Shown here one piece after another: positions 33,452-42,789 of a stretch of DNA of 64,000 bases. This DNA is from DASPJR01 sp035628505 (GTDB taxonomy: Bacteria > Planctomycetota > SZUA-567 > H5-PLA8): positions 21,408-85,407 of the forward strand of contig DASPJR010000104.1 in the NCBI GenBank assembly GCA_035628505.1, read 5' to 3'. Under the pieces are notes generated by a model that did no database searches, was not told the DNA's origin, and saw nothing but the letters and a program-made list of their open reading frames with translations. Numbering within the stretch: position 1 is the first letter of the stretch; the number at the start of each line of letters is the position of its first letter. The translations under genes and the position numbers were made by a program.

Positions 33452-35319
33452 CAGCTGCGTCCGCCGGGCTGGAGCTGTACCTCCGCGGGAGCTCCCTGGG
33501 CTTTGAGCTTGAACGTTGCCTGCGACACATCGACCGCCTCGTCAAAGTCCACGCGCATCTGCGTCTCGCCTGTGATCAGGTATTCGCTCACGCGCGGCGG
33601 CGACGCGGGCTCGACGGTCACAATCCCGCGCAGCTCCTTGCCGTCACGCATCGCGCGCAGCGAGAACTCTCCGGCCCTCTCATAGAGATGCTGAACCTCG
33701 TTGCCGGTGAACTGCGCCTGCTGCCCGTCTCCGAAATCGATCTGCCACGCGCCATCTTCAGGCAGCTTGACGGCCGCGTTGAACGGCGCTTCACCGCGCT
33801 GGTAGCCGAGCGGATGCGGCTTCAGGTACACGTCGGGATAGATATCCGATTTGCCGTCAAACGTGTACCGCACCGGCTTCCCTGCAATCGCAAACTTCTC
33901 AGCATCGAACTCCATCACGAAAACGTCGAAGTCGCTCGTGAAATGTTCGAACTGGTTCGGCGACGCGCAGCACACAAACAGCCGCCCGCAGCGTGAAAGG
34001 TTGGGGAAATAGACGAAGTTTCGCGACCTTGGAAAGCGCGGATCGCTGCGCTGGATCAGGTTCCGCTGCTGCGCATCAGATAAGTGCAAAGCGCTGACCG
34101 GTCCGCCCGAACCATTCATCCAGACGCCCCACTTTCCGTCGTAACTGAAAAAGGGCATGCAGCCTTCAGGCGCGAAAATCGTCGTCACACGCCGGCTTGC
34201 CGCGTCGTAGCGCGAAAACTGCGGCGGATAGCCGCGGATCGCAAACTGCTCCTTTGGATCGACCAGCCAGGGGTTGCTCGCGCCGAACGGAGACAGCAGG
34301 ATTTCGTCTTTGCCCGTCTTCAAGTTCCGCTTCTTTGTGACGCCATCGGGGTCAATGTAGATAATTGTCTGCTCGTCCTGCCACACCGCGAAGCGTTCGC
34401 CCCAGTAAGACCGCACATTCGCGATCAACTCCTGGTCGTCACTACCGTCGGCGCGAACCATCCGCATCGACCAGACATGCCGCGGGTTGCGATAACTTCC
34501 TTCGCGGATGCGATCCTGATCGACGCTCAGGTAAAGGATGCGTGTGCCGTCGGGGGAAATAGTCGGCGAATGATGATCGCGTCCGGGTTCATCCTTGCTC
34601 AGCATCCTTTCAGGCGAACCGTCGTGCCCGCGGGACCACACGCGGAACGCGCCGCTGCGGTTGGATTCCCAGGCGATAAATCCGTCGCCCAGCCGGGATA
34701 TTCTTTTCCACTCCGCGCGCCAGGCCTCCGGGTCATCCAGCTTCTTCTCGTCGGCTGACACTTCCGGCGGCTCGAACAAGCGCTCGATCATGATCTTGCC
34801 GTCGCGCTTTCCGTTGTGCACCAGCACGTCGACATAGCGGACGTCGTTGGGCGCGGCGAGCGCTTCAGTAAACTGCCAGTTCGATGCCTTGGTCTTCCAG
34901 TTCGGCGCAGCGAGCGGGATCTCGATTTTGTTCCAGCCTTTTTTCAACTCAAAGAGCTTCGACTCGTGCCAGGTGTGCTCAAGCCCCGTACCTGCGGCGA
35001 ACGAGATCTTCGGCCCGTTATCTTCTTCGGCGAAAACCCACGCGCGCAGAATGCCGTCTTTCGGCACCGCAAATCCCGGCCGGTGCACAAACGCGGTCTT
35101 CTCCTTATCGCCGCCATCGAAATAGAGCACCAGCGTGGTGCGTTCATCGTCCTTCAGCTGGCGGATTTCGCCGCTATTGCCCCACGTTTCCACCGCCCAG
35201 TTGGGACTGTTCTCAAGCCCCGTTTTACGTTCGCCGGCCGAAGTCTGCGGAATCCACACCGCGACAAGCCACGACGCCAACAGCCCCACCGTGTAAACCG
35301 AAGAAAAGGAAACTCGCAT
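33370..35319 (-). CDS. Secreted TolB-like (PD40) propeller with PKD domain; 5' part of a frameshifted gene
   Basis: 649 aa in this frame. Signal peptide MRVSFSSVYTVGLLASWLVA; a ~170-aa carbohydrate-binding-like sandwich; a PD40/WD40-like propeller (~200-530: I-A-W-E-S-N-R-S-G, S-P-T-I-S-P-D-G-T-R-I-L-Y-L); and a PKD domain (~555-605: I-D-F-G-D-G). The last ~25 residues (after Q-L-Q-P-G-G) are out of frame and nonsense-like (C-C-A-G-R-R-G-W), overlapping the LamG frame by 82 bases. The ATG at 35319 follows GAGGCGG; the longer open frame to 35397 lacks a site. TolB-like propellers are usually extracytoplasmic binding platforms. Confidence 0.78.
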   Translation of the reverse strand: MRVSFSSVYTVGLLASWLVAVWIPQTSAGERKTGLENSPNWAVETWGNSGEIRQLKDDERTTLVLYFDGGDKEKTAFVHRPGFAVPKDGILRAWVFAEEDNGPKISFAAGTGLEHTWHESKLFELKKGWNKIEIPLAAPNWKTKASNWQFTEALAAPNDVRYVDVLVHNGKRDGKIMIERLFEPPEVSADEKKLDDPEAWRAEWKRISRLGDGFIAWESNRSGAFRVWSRGHDGSPERMLSKDEPGRDHHSPTISPDGTRILYLSVDQDRIREGSYRNPRHVWSMRMVRADGSDDQELIANVRSYWGERFAVWQDEQTIIYIDPDGVTKKRNLKTGKDEILLSPFGASNPWLVDPKEQFAIRGYPPQFSRYDAASRRVTTIFAPEGCMPFFSYDGKWGVWMNGSGGPVSALHLSDAQQRNLIQRSDPRFPRSRNFVYFPNLSRCGRLFVCCASPNQFEHFTSDFDVFVMEFDAEKFAIAGKPVRYTFDGKSDIYPDVYLKPHPLGYQRGEAPFNAAVKLPEDGAWQIDFGDGQQAQFTGNEVQHLYERAGEFSLRAMRDGKELRGIVTVEPASPPRVSEYLITGETQMRVDFDEAVDVSQATFKLKAQGAPAEVQLQPGGRSWCCAGRRGWKPTSFALRACVTSSACRR

Positions 35320-35651
35320 ACGCCGCCTCGAAGCTGAAATATATTGCACCCCTACGTTCGAAGAAATCGTGTCGAAAAAGAAAGCGAAGCTTAGCAAGAG
35401 CTAACATTCAGTGCATGAAAAAAGGCGTTTCGATTCTCTTAACCTGGAAACGTTGTTCAGACCAGCTCTGCAAAATATTGCACACGTGCGTTGTCAATCC
35501 TTTGGTTCATCAAAGACACCCTAATTCTAGACGAAGCAGGCTCGGCTTTATTGGGTAAAATCTGCGACTCTTTTCAGGTGTGAAAAGTGTATTGTATGAA
35601 ACCTCGTCGGGGTCATACGACGGCGGGCTTTCTAGCGGGGAGTCTCCTTAT

Positions 35652-37097
35652 ATGACGTGGATTCGCTTTCTCAGCGTTTGTTGTCTCAGCTTTGTCCTTG
35701 CCGCATCTGCTGCCGATGAACTCGCCGGAAAGCGGCCAAACATCGTTTTCATTCTTACTGACGACCAGGGCTATGGCGACATGTCGTGCCACGGGAACCC
35801 CCTGCTGAAAACGCCGGCGCTGGACAAGCTTCATTCCGAGTCCGTCCGCTTCACCGATTTCCATGTCAGCCCAACATGCGCGCCGACACGCGCCGCGCTG
35901 CTGACCGGCCGTCATGAATTCCGCAACGGCGTCACGCACACCATCCTGGAACGTGAACGGCTGACCCTGCAGGCAACCACGCTCGCTCAGGTTTTGAAAT
36001 CGGCCGGGTACACGACAGGTATTTTCGGCAAGTGGCATCTGGGTGACGAAGACGAGTATCAGCCCGAGCGGCGCGGCTTTGACGAAGTCTTCATTCATGG
36101 CGGCGGCGGGATCGGGCAGAGCTACCCCGGAAGCTGCGGCGACGCGCCGAAAAATAAGTACTTCGATCCGGCGATCAAACACAATGGGAAGTTCGTAAAA
36201 ACAGCCGGCTACTGCACCGATGTGTTCTTCGAGCAGGCCGCAAAATGGGTGGAGTCGGTTAAAGGCAGGCAGCCGTTTTTCTGCTACCTGCCGACCAACG
36301 CGCCGCACGATCCGCTTCACGTGCCGCCCGAATACAACAAGCTCTACGCAGACCAAGTGCCCGCGGACACAGCGAAATTCTTCGGCATGATTGCCAACCT
36401 TGATGACAACGTTGCGAAACTGATGGCGAAACTTTCGGCGTGGGGCATCGAACGCGAGACGCTCGTCATTTTCATGAACGACAATGGCGGCACGTACGGC
36501 GTGAAGGTCTTCAACGCGGGCATGCGCGAGAAGAAGGGTACGCCGTGGCTTGGCGGAACGCGCGTGGCGTCCTTCTGGCGCTGGCCGGGCACGCTCAAGC
36601 CTGCGGACGTGAGTAAGCTGACGGCGCACATAGATTTCCTTCCAACGATCGCCGAAATCACCGGCGCGAAGCTCAGCGACGAAACGAAAGCTCAGATTGA
36701 GGGCCGCAGCCTTGTCCCGCTGCTCGTGAATTCGGCAGCGCCATGGGAAGACCGCACGCTCTTCACGCACGTCGGACGCTGGCCCAAGTTGGAGCCGCCC
36801 GCTACGTACAAGTACACCAACTGCAGCGTGCGCAACACGCGCTGGCACATGGTCTCGGTCGCGAAGAAGAACGAAAAGCAGTGGCAGCTGTTTGACCTGA
36901 CAACTGATCCGGGTGAGAAAACTGATCTGGCCGCGCAAAATCCGCAAGTTGTTGCCGAGCTCGAGAGCGCCTACGACAAGTGGTGGGACTCGGTGCAGCC
37001 GCAGCTTGTAAACGAAAAAGCCCCGGGCCCAAAGATCAACCCGTTTAAAGAGCAGTACGAAAAGCAATTCGGGGCGGTCGATGTTCCGAAACAGTAA
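35652..37097 (+). CDS. Secreted arylsulfatase-type sulfatase (stand-alone copy)
   Basis: 481 aa with a signal peptide (1-21). N-terminal metal ligands are D37-D38; the formylglycine motif is C76-A-P-T-R, followed by A-A-L-L-T-G-R. K-W-H-L-G, H-D-P-L-H and N-D-N-G-G complete the alkaline-phosphatase-like active site. Hydrolyses a sulfate ester outside the cytoplasm after Cys76 is converted to formylglycine; no formylglycine-generating enzyme is in this window. The ATG at 35652 is chosen for GGGGAG ~9 nt upstream and because the signal peptide begins there. Probably monocistronic. Confidence 0.92.
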   Translation: MTWIRFLSVCCLSFVLAASAADELAGKRPNIVFILTDDQGYGDMSCHGNPLLKTPALDKLHSESVRFTDFHVSPTCAPTRAALLTGRHEFRNGVTHTILERERLTLQATTLAQVLKSAGYTTGIFGKWHLGDEDEYQPERRGFDEVFIHGGGGIGQSYPGSCGDAPKNKYFDPAIKHNGKFVKTAGYCTDVFFEQAAKWVESVKGRQPFFCYLPTNAPHDPLHVPPEYNKLYADQVPADTAKFFGMIANLDDNVAKLMAKLSAWGIERETLVIFMNDNGGTYGVKVFNAGMREKKGTPWLGGTRVASFWRWPGTLKPADVSKLTAHIDFLPTIAEITGAKLSDETKAQIEGRSLVPLLVNSAAPWEDRTLFTHVGRWPKLEPPATYKYTNCSVRNTRWHMVSVAKKNEKQWQLFDLTTDPGEKTDLAAQNPQVVAELESAYDKWWDSVQPQLVNEKAPGPKINPFKEQYEKQFGAVDVPKQ

Positions 37098-37167
37098 GAA
37101 TGCTCATATCGAGAGCTGCCAGATCAACGGCACGTTAAAGATCAAGGCTGCTGAGTCCCGATAATTG

Positions 37168-37617
37168 TTACGGCTTGGGAGCCTCCTGTTTGCGCGGCGG
37201 CAGTCTCACGATCGTGAACCAGAAGTCCTCAATGCATCGCACTACTTTGACGAACTGTTCCATATCAATGGGCTTCGTCACGAAGCAGTTACAGTGCAGC
37301 TGATAGGATCTTAAAACATCCTGGTCCGATTCTGAACTGGTCAGCACGACGACGGGTATGGCCTCCAGTTCCGGATCCCTCTTGATTTCTGCGAGCACTT
37401 CACGGCCGTCTTTCTTCGGAAGATTCAGATCCAGAAGAATGATGTCGGGCTTGACGGCGCCCGCAAATTTTCCATCACGGCGCAGAAACGACATCGCTTC
37501 GGCGCCGTCTACAACTACGTGCAGGTTGTTAGCGACCTTGCAGAACGCGAACGCCTCCTTGGTGAAGAGGACGTCAATGGGGTTGTCTTCAACCAGCAGA
37601 ATCTCAACGGGAATCAT
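37168..37617 (-). CDS. Single-domain response regulator (Rcp1-like)
   Basis: 149 aa, receiver only, no output domain. Acidic pocket E10-D11, phospho-acceptor D63 (L-L-D-L-N-L-P), T93 and K115. Similar in layout to Rcp1-type regulators that pair with phytochrome-like kinases. AAGGAG lies 8 nt before the ATG at 37617. The first 14 bases overlap the 3' end of the kinase gene, so translation is probably coupled. It likely passes phosphate to, or competes with, another protein. Confidence 0.92.
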   Translation of the reverse strand: MIPVEILLVEDNPIDVLFTKEAFAFCKVANNLHVVVDGAEAMSFLRRDGKFAGAVKPDIILLDLNLPKKDGREVLAEIKRDPELEAIPVVVLTSSESDQDVLRSYQLHCNCFVTKPIDMEQFVKVVRCIEDFWFTIVRLPPRKQEAPKP

Positions 37618-39037
37618 TCGATCGGTCTCCTTTATCGGGCACCGTAAAATAGAATGTGCTTCCCTCGCCAGGTTTTGATTCAACCCACATGCGTCCTCCA
37701 TTGCGCTCGACAATGCGCCTGCACAGTGCCAGGCCGAGCCCGGTGCCGCCCACCTCGCCGCCCTCCAGGCGCTGGAACATGCCGAAGATGCGTTCGTGGT
37801 ATTCAGGATCGATTCCTTTGCCGTTATCTTTCACGGCAAAAAGCCACGAGCCGTCCTGCCGCAATGCGCTGGCGTGAATGCGCGGAGGTTCGGCGCCGCG
37901 GTACTTCATGGCGTTGCTGAGCAGATTCTGAAACAGCGTGATGAATTGAACTTCATGCCCGCTGACGACGGGAAACTCCGTTCGTGTTACGGCTGCTCCG
38001 CTGTCGATGCGCGCGGCACTTAAGTCTTCCAGTGCCCGGTCGAATGCTGCGCCGGTATCGACGCGCCTGGGTGCGACCTGCTGCGATCCGATGCGGGAGT
38101 AGGCCAGGACGTTGACGATCAACTGCTTCATGCGGATGCAGGACTGGCTCATGTAGGTGAGCAGTTGCTCAGAATCCGCATCCAGCTTCCCTTTGAAGCG
38201 CCGCTCGAAAAGTTGCACGCAGCCGTTGACGCTTCGAAGCGGCTCCTGCAGATCGTGCGAGACGGCATACGCAAACGCTTCCAAGTCTCTGTTTGAAGCC
38301 GTCAGGTCCGCGGCCCGCTTTTCCAGCTCGAGCTCAACGCGGATGCGCCGCTCTATTTCGCTTTTCAGCTCGTCAGTCCGCCGCTCCAGGTCCGCGATCG
38401 CCTGCGAGATCTTTTTCACCGCAGGGCGGAAGACGAAGAGCGCCTCCAGCGTCAGCACCGCCAGGGTCAGCGCCAGCAGTATGATTTCCAGGCGTTTGAG
38501 CCTGTTGACGCGTGCTTCCGACTCGCGCTCGTACTGCTGAACAATGCTGTCCATTCCGCTCAGAAACGCGCTCTCGTTGTGCAGAATTGCATCCAGCAGT
38601 AACGAATGGTCGGGGCTTGGCGCCCTAGCTTCAGCAATCTGGCTAGCGGCGTTCAGAATGGACTCGTAATGAGGCTGAATCGCATCGAATAGTACTGCCA
38701 CTTCGGCACTGTTTTGGCGGTGCTCCCATTCGGTTTGAATGATTCCTGATTGCAAGGCTTGATGCGACGCTTTCCAAGTCGAAAGAGCTGCCCGCAATTC
38801 ATCACGCCGCTCATTTTGAGGGGCTTTGTCAGCAGGCGCAGTCGCCAGCGCGAGTGCGGCTTTGCTGATTTTCTGACTGAGCATACGCTGCCTTCCGGCA
38901 ATGTTTATCGTTCGCGCATCATTGGAGTGATCAGAGAGTTCTATCTGTACGACAGCCTGCCCAATAATGACCAGCAGCGCGACCGCGCTCAGTGCGGCGA
39001 TATAGCGGACTTGCAGATGTTCAGGTGACGGATTCAT
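37604..39037 (-). CDS. Membrane histidine kinase with PilJ/NarX-type sensor domain
   Basis: 477 aa. TM1 (~12-32), an extracytoplasmic domain with R-T-I-N-I-A-G-R-Q-R-M-L-S-Q-K (~43-57), the signature of the PilJ/type-IV-pili-MCP N-terminal domain also related to nitrate sensors, TM2 (~183-203), coiled coil, then HisKA with H261 (A-V-S-H-D-L-Q-E-P-L) and HATPase_c motifs F-Q-N-L-L-S-N-A, D-N-G-K-G-I-D-P, I-F-G-M-F-Q-R-L and G-T-G-L-G-L-A-L. Autophosphorylates and presumably feeds the overlapping response regulator. No strong ribosome site before the ATG at 39037. Ligand unknown. Confidence 0.92.
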   Translation of the reverse strand: MNPSPEHLQVRYIAALSAVALLVIIGQAVVQIELSDHSNDARTINIAGRQRMLSQKISKAALALATAPADKAPQNERRDELRAALSTWKASHQALQSGIIQTEWEHRQNSAEVAVLFDAIQPHYESILNAASQIAEARAPSPDHSLLLDAILHNESAFLSGMDSIVQQYERESEARVNRLKRLEIILLALTLAVLTLEALFVFRPAVKKISQAIADLERRTDELKSEIERRIRVELELEKRAADLTASNRDLEAFAYAVSHDLQEPLRSVNGCVQLFERRFKGKLDADSEQLLTYMSQSCIRMKQLIVNVLAYSRIGSQQVAPRRVDTGAAFDRALEDLSAARIDSGAAVTRTEFPVVSGHEVQFITLFQNLLSNAMKYRGAEPPRIHASALRQDGSWLFAVKDNGKGIDPEYHERIFGMFQRLEGGEVGGTGLGLALCRRIVERNGGRMWVESKPGEGSTFYFTVPDKGDRSNDSR

Positions 39038-39173
39038 TTAGGCATCGCGGAATCCCTGCCAGCGTAAACGGACCCAGTGCAAGGGATATGCCACGGCGTG
39101 GTGCCGATTTGCTGTGATTTCAAGGAGCTGCCGGGCATTTTGCAAAACGTTTTCATTGCTGCGATCGCGTAGA

Positions 39174-39199
39174 TTTAACGTTAAACCTGCTTATAAGCA
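39174..39199. promoter_or_regulatory. Two adjacent perfect 12-bp palindromes in a divergent promoter region
   Basis: TTTAACGTTAAA (39174-39185) and TGCTTATAAGCA (39188-39199) lie 2 bases apart between the histidine kinase gene (minus) and the cytochrome-like/DUF1501 pair (plus), 59 bases before the latter's start. Candidate regulator sites. Confidence 0.5.
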
Positions 39200-39257
39200 T
39201 AAAAACTAATGACTTCTGGCTTGTCCGGATTGTAGCTAACATCAAGGGAGCTCTTCC

Positions 39258-42200
39258 ATGGGACACGCAGCCGGCTACTACGCTATTACGCGGGCAGTGC
39301 CATTTGTGGTGCTGTTGTGCGGCTTGCGTGCGCTCGCTGGAGAAGCGCCTCCAGCACCGCCGCCCAAACCGGTCGCTCCCGCCGCTCCCACTCCTCCTAC
39401 CGCTCCCTCCGCGGTGGCTGCGGAGGCCCTGAAAAAGCCGCTTCTCGCCGGGTTCACTGAAGAAGAATTCTCCCGCTTTTCGGAGCGCTTTAAGAAAGAG
39501 CTCTGGCCGCAGCTGACGCGCAATAACAACAGCTGCGTCAGCTGCCATGATGACGAGAGCGACTCGCAGCTCCACATGGTTGACGAACCCGAAGGCGCGT
39601 TCCGCAAGCTTCTGGCGGAGAAGTATCTGGATCCCGCCAATCCCTCCGGCTTCTACGCGCGCGTAAAGACCAGTGACAAGAAAAAGCGCATGCCCAAGCC
39701 GCCGTCAAAGCCGTGGACGGAGGCCGAGATGACGCTGCTGAAAAATTTCGGCGCGGAGATCGTGAAGCATCAGAACAAAGAAGCGGCCGCCGGCATGGAT
39801 GAGCAGTTTCCGATGGAACTGCTGATGGATTACATCGGCAAGCCCATCAGCGCCGGCCCGGATACCACCTTCCTCACCTATTATCAGCTGCGCCGGAAAG
39901 TGAAGACGATCTTTGGCGACGACTGGAATCGCAACGGCGTCGATCTGTTTAACGAAAACATCGCCCTCTTCGGCGGCGCCGATTTCGTGCGCTCCTTCAA
40001 TGAGACCAGCACAGCGTCGGCGACCTTCCTGAGCGGCATTGAACTGATGAGCGCCGACGTGGCCAGCCGCGCCTATCTCTGCAGCAGTGGCCCATTCAAT
40101 GGACGAGCGCCGAACCTGCCGCCGCCGGCACCAAAGAAAGGTCCTGACGGAGCGTATAAAAAGGAAATCAGCCGGCTCTACAATCGGATACTTTTCCGCG
40201 ATCCCACGGAGAAGGAACTGACTGACGCATACACGCTGCTGCAGAATGTCTACCGCGACCAGGCGCAGTTAAAAAATCAGCAGCGCGAAATGCGCTTTGA
40301 GCTGAAAGTCGAAGACGACAGCGGGCTGGTCAGCACGCAGGACTTCATGGTCCCGGTCAGCAGCGGCGAATGCGGCCTCTACCAGGAATTCTTGAACCAG
40401 GCGGCGCAGGCTGATGGTAAACAGGTGAAGAAGAAGCTTTCGCAGGAGTTCTCTTTCAGGAAAGGCCAGAGCGAGCAGCAGAGCTTTAAGATTCTGAACG
40501 GCGGCAGTGCGGGCAATGTGTCGATCAGCTCCATCGAACTGACCGGCCCGCTGCCCGAGAAGCAGACCAAAACGATTCTGGTGACCAGCCCGAGCGTGCA
40601 GATCTTCGGCGCGTGGGTGCTGAAGGAGCAGAGCGGCTTTGCCAGCTACGAGGACCAGAACGAAGACAAAGGCAACGCATCCATCGTCTTTCCGGTCGAC
40701 GTTGAGAAGGATGGAAAATACGAACTCACCGTTGTCTGGCGCAAGAACGATGGAACATCGAACGAGAAAGACAAGAATGGCAAGCCTAAACAGGTCAGCA
40801 GCAATGCCGAAAGTGTTCTCGTCGAGGTGCTCTCGTTCGACGCGACGCGCCACGCGCTTGAAGCACCCAGGCCCGTTCCGCCCAAAGGCCAGGCGCATTT
40901 CGTCATCGACCAGACGCTCAGCAACATTCCGTACTGGGAACTGAAGACGTCGTTTCAGTTCGGGCCTGACGATGGCGTGGAGATCAACAACGCAAACACG
41001 CGCCGCACGGTCGTGGCGGACGCGATCCACTTCGCCAATCCGGCAACCAAAGCGAAGTTCATGGTTAAAGGCATCGAAGCCGAAGGGAACGAGAAGTGGG
41101 AGGAGTTCAAGCCCGGCCAGTTCAAGCCGTACAATACGTTCGGGCCCAAGCTCCTTGCGGATGGCAATACAAAAAAGGGCGAGCTGAAGCTGCTCTACAA
41201 GCCCAGCATTCGTAAAGGCGAATTCAATGAAACAGAATTCTACAACGTCCGCTTGAGCTGCCCCGGCAAAGCCGGAAATGAAACGCAGACGCCGGTCATC
41301 GTTCACGCCCAGCGCTCGTCGCCCATTCTGCAGATCCGCTACCCGCAGCACGTCCGCGCCGGCGGGCAGGTGACGATCGATGCATCGGCCAGCTACAACC
41401 TGCAGAAAACGCCGCTGAAGTTCACGTGGACGCAGACCGGCGGCCCGCGCGTGGAACTCCCCGACCGCAGCGCGCCGACGATCACGTTCACCGCGCCCAG
41501 CATGAGCGCGCAGCAGGCGGCCTGGGAGGGGCTCTGCCGCGCGCTGATCCGGCATCCGGATTTCCTCTTCACGCGGCCGCCCTCGATCGCCTCGATTAAA
41601 GACAAGAACGCACGCGCCCGGCTGCAGCTCGTGAAAATAGCGCAGGATCTGGTCGGGCGCACGCCCACTGGCGAGGAACTCAAGGCGCTGGAGAAGGGCA
41701 CGCCGCTGAGCGCCTTCATCGATCAGTACCTCGACAGCAAAGAGTTCCGCGATTTCTATTTCCACCGCATCCGCCTGGTGCTCGAAAGCCACGGCAGCGA
41801 TCTCGACGACGAGCCCACGCGCTTGTGGACGTATGTGTGCTTCAACGATCTCTCCTTTAAGGAGATCCTGACGGCCGATTACAGTGTCGATAAGAAGATG
41901 CAGAAGCAGCCACGGCCGGCGTATCACGGAAAGACGGGGTTGCTGACGATGAAGGGATTCATCGACGGCAAGCCGGGCCTGCCGCACTTTAATTACGCAG
42001 CGGTCGTCTGCGAAAAGTTCCTCGGCTACGTCTTCGAAGTTCCCGCGACCATCGTCGCCCAGCGCGAAGGCGCGACTGCGGCGAGCACCACCCATCCGGA
42101 TTCGACGTGCTACAGCTGCCACAAAATTCTCACGCCGCTGGCGTACCAGCGCATGCGCTGGACCGACGACGGCAAATATAAGGAAAAGGACGAGAAAGGC

Positions 42201-42494
42201 CGGCCGATCGACGACAGCGATCAGAAGCTCGTCGCATCTTATCCTTTCAAGGGTTCGGGCATGGAAGCATTCGCGCTGCAGGCGCAGCACAAGGAACGCT
42301 TTATCCGCACGATGATCCAGACTCATTTCATCTTCTATTTTGGACGTGAAATGCGCTACGAAGACGACGAGCGCGCGCTGTACCGGCGGCTGTGGGAGAA
42401 CGTGCATCAGAAGAATTTCTCGATCCGCGCAATGCTCAAAGCGCTGATGAACAGCCCGGAATACCTGGACGCGCAGCCGATGAGGAAGAGCTGA
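39258..42494 (+). CDS. Secreted c-type-cytochrome-like protein with DUF1549/DUF1585-type domains
   Basis: 1,078 aa. Signal peptide (~1-27), Ala/Pro linker, then a heme c motif C93-V-S-C96-H97. The middle has two DUF1549-like helical blocks (Y-N-R-I-L-F-R-D-P-T-E-K-E-L; V-G-R-T-P-T-G-E-E-L), a beta insert (~430-700) and a PKD-like stretch. Near the C-terminus is a second heme motif C951-Y-S-C954-H955 followed by a DUF1585-type tail (F-I-R-T-M-I-Q-T-H-F-I-F-Y-F-G-R-E-M). Such proteins are almost always encoded next to a DUF1501 protein in PVC bacteria, as here; the joint function is unknown. AGGGAG lies 7-8 nt before the ATG. Confidence 0.85.
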   Translation: MGHAAGYYAITRAVPFVVLLCGLRALAGEAPPAPPPKPVAPAAPTPPTAPSAVAAEALKKPLLAGFTEEEFSRFSERFKKELWPQLTRNNNSCVSCHDDESDSQLHMVDEPEGAFRKLLAEKYLDPANPSGFYARVKTSDKKKRMPKPPSKPWTEAEMTLLKNFGAEIVKHQNKEAAAGMDEQFPMELLMDYIGKPISAGPDTTFLTYYQLRRKVKTIFGDDWNRNGVDLFNENIALFGGADFVRSFNETSTASATFLSGIELMSADVASRAYLCSSGPFNGRAPNLPPPAPKKGPDGAYKKEISRLYNRILFRDPTEKELTDAYTLLQNVYRDQAQLKNQQREMRFELKVEDDSGLVSTQDFMVPVSSGECGLYQEFLNQAAQADGKQVKKKLSQEFSFRKGQSEQQSFKILNGGSAGNVSISSIELTGPLPEKQTKTILVTSPSVQIFGAWVLKEQSGFASYEDQNEDKGNASIVFPVDVEKDGKYELTVVWRKNDGTSNEKDKNGKPKQVSSNAESVLVEVLSFDATRHALEAPRPVPPKGQAHFVIDQTLSNIPYWELKTSFQFGPDDGVEINNANTRRTVVADAIHFANPATKAKFMVKGIEAEGNEKWEEFKPGQFKPYNTFGPKLLADGNTKKGELKLLYKPSIRKGEFNETEFYNVRLSCPGKAGNETQTPVIVHAQRSSPILQIRYPQHVRAGGQVTIDASASYNLQKTPLKFTWTQTGGPRVELPDRSAPTITFTAPSMSAQQAAWEGLCRALIRHPDFLFTRPPSIASIKDKNARARLQLVKIAQDLVGRTPTGEELKALEKGTPLSAFIDQYLDSKEFRDFYFHRIRLVLESHGSDLDDEPTRLWTYVCFNDLSFKEILTADYSVDKKMQKQPRPAYHGKTGLLTMKGFIDGKPGLPHFNYAAVVCEKFLGYVFEVPATIVAQREGATAASTTHPDSTCYSCHKILTPLAYQRMRWTDDGKYKEKDEKGRPIDDSDQKLVASYPFKGSGMEAFALQAQHKERFIRTMIQTHFIFYFGREMRYEDDERALYRRLWENVHQKNFSIRAMLKALMNSPEYLDAQPMRKS

Positions 42495-42512
42495 TTTCGT
42501 GTCTGTTGTATT

Positions 42513-42746
42513 CCCCTCCCCTTGCGGGAGGGGGTAGGGGGAGGGGTTAGCCGTGAGTATCACTGAGCGTGCGGCGCAAACCGACAGCGACTGAATTTTT
42601 CATTTCACAGTTGTCGTTTGTCATTTCTCATTGAACCGCTTCTGTGGCAGAGGGGTTCACGAAAGAATTAGTTCTGCTTGTGGTACGCGCTCGGTTGAAG
42701 AACAGCTAACCCCTCCCTCTAACTCCCTCCCGCAGGGGGAGGGAGG
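42513..42746. repeat. Inverted pair of family B repeats between paired genes
   Basis: 42513-42552 (CCCTCCCC...GGGAGGGG...GAGGGGTTAGCC) and 42705-42746 (GCTAACCCCTCC...CTCCCGC...GGGAGG) are inverted relative to each other across ~150 bases. They occupy the 295-base gap between the cytochrome-like and DUF1501 genes, where a large foldback in the mRNA could uncouple their expression. Confidence 0.8.
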
Positions 42747-42789
42747 ACCGCGCGTCCGGCGATCGTGGCTGTTGCCAGGAGATCACAAG

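Noticed and set aside
35613..37067. 484-codon minus-strand open frame
   Set aside because: Antisense to the stand-alone sulfatase, which has intact active-site motifs.
37168..37713. Longer start for the response regulator
   Set aside because: The extra 32 codons are the 3' end of the kinase gene in another frame; AAGGAG marks the ATG at 37617.
40269..42563. 764-codon minus-strand open frame
   Set aside because: Antisense to the cytochrome-like protein, with a His/Arg/Val-heavy shadow composition and no domain motifs.
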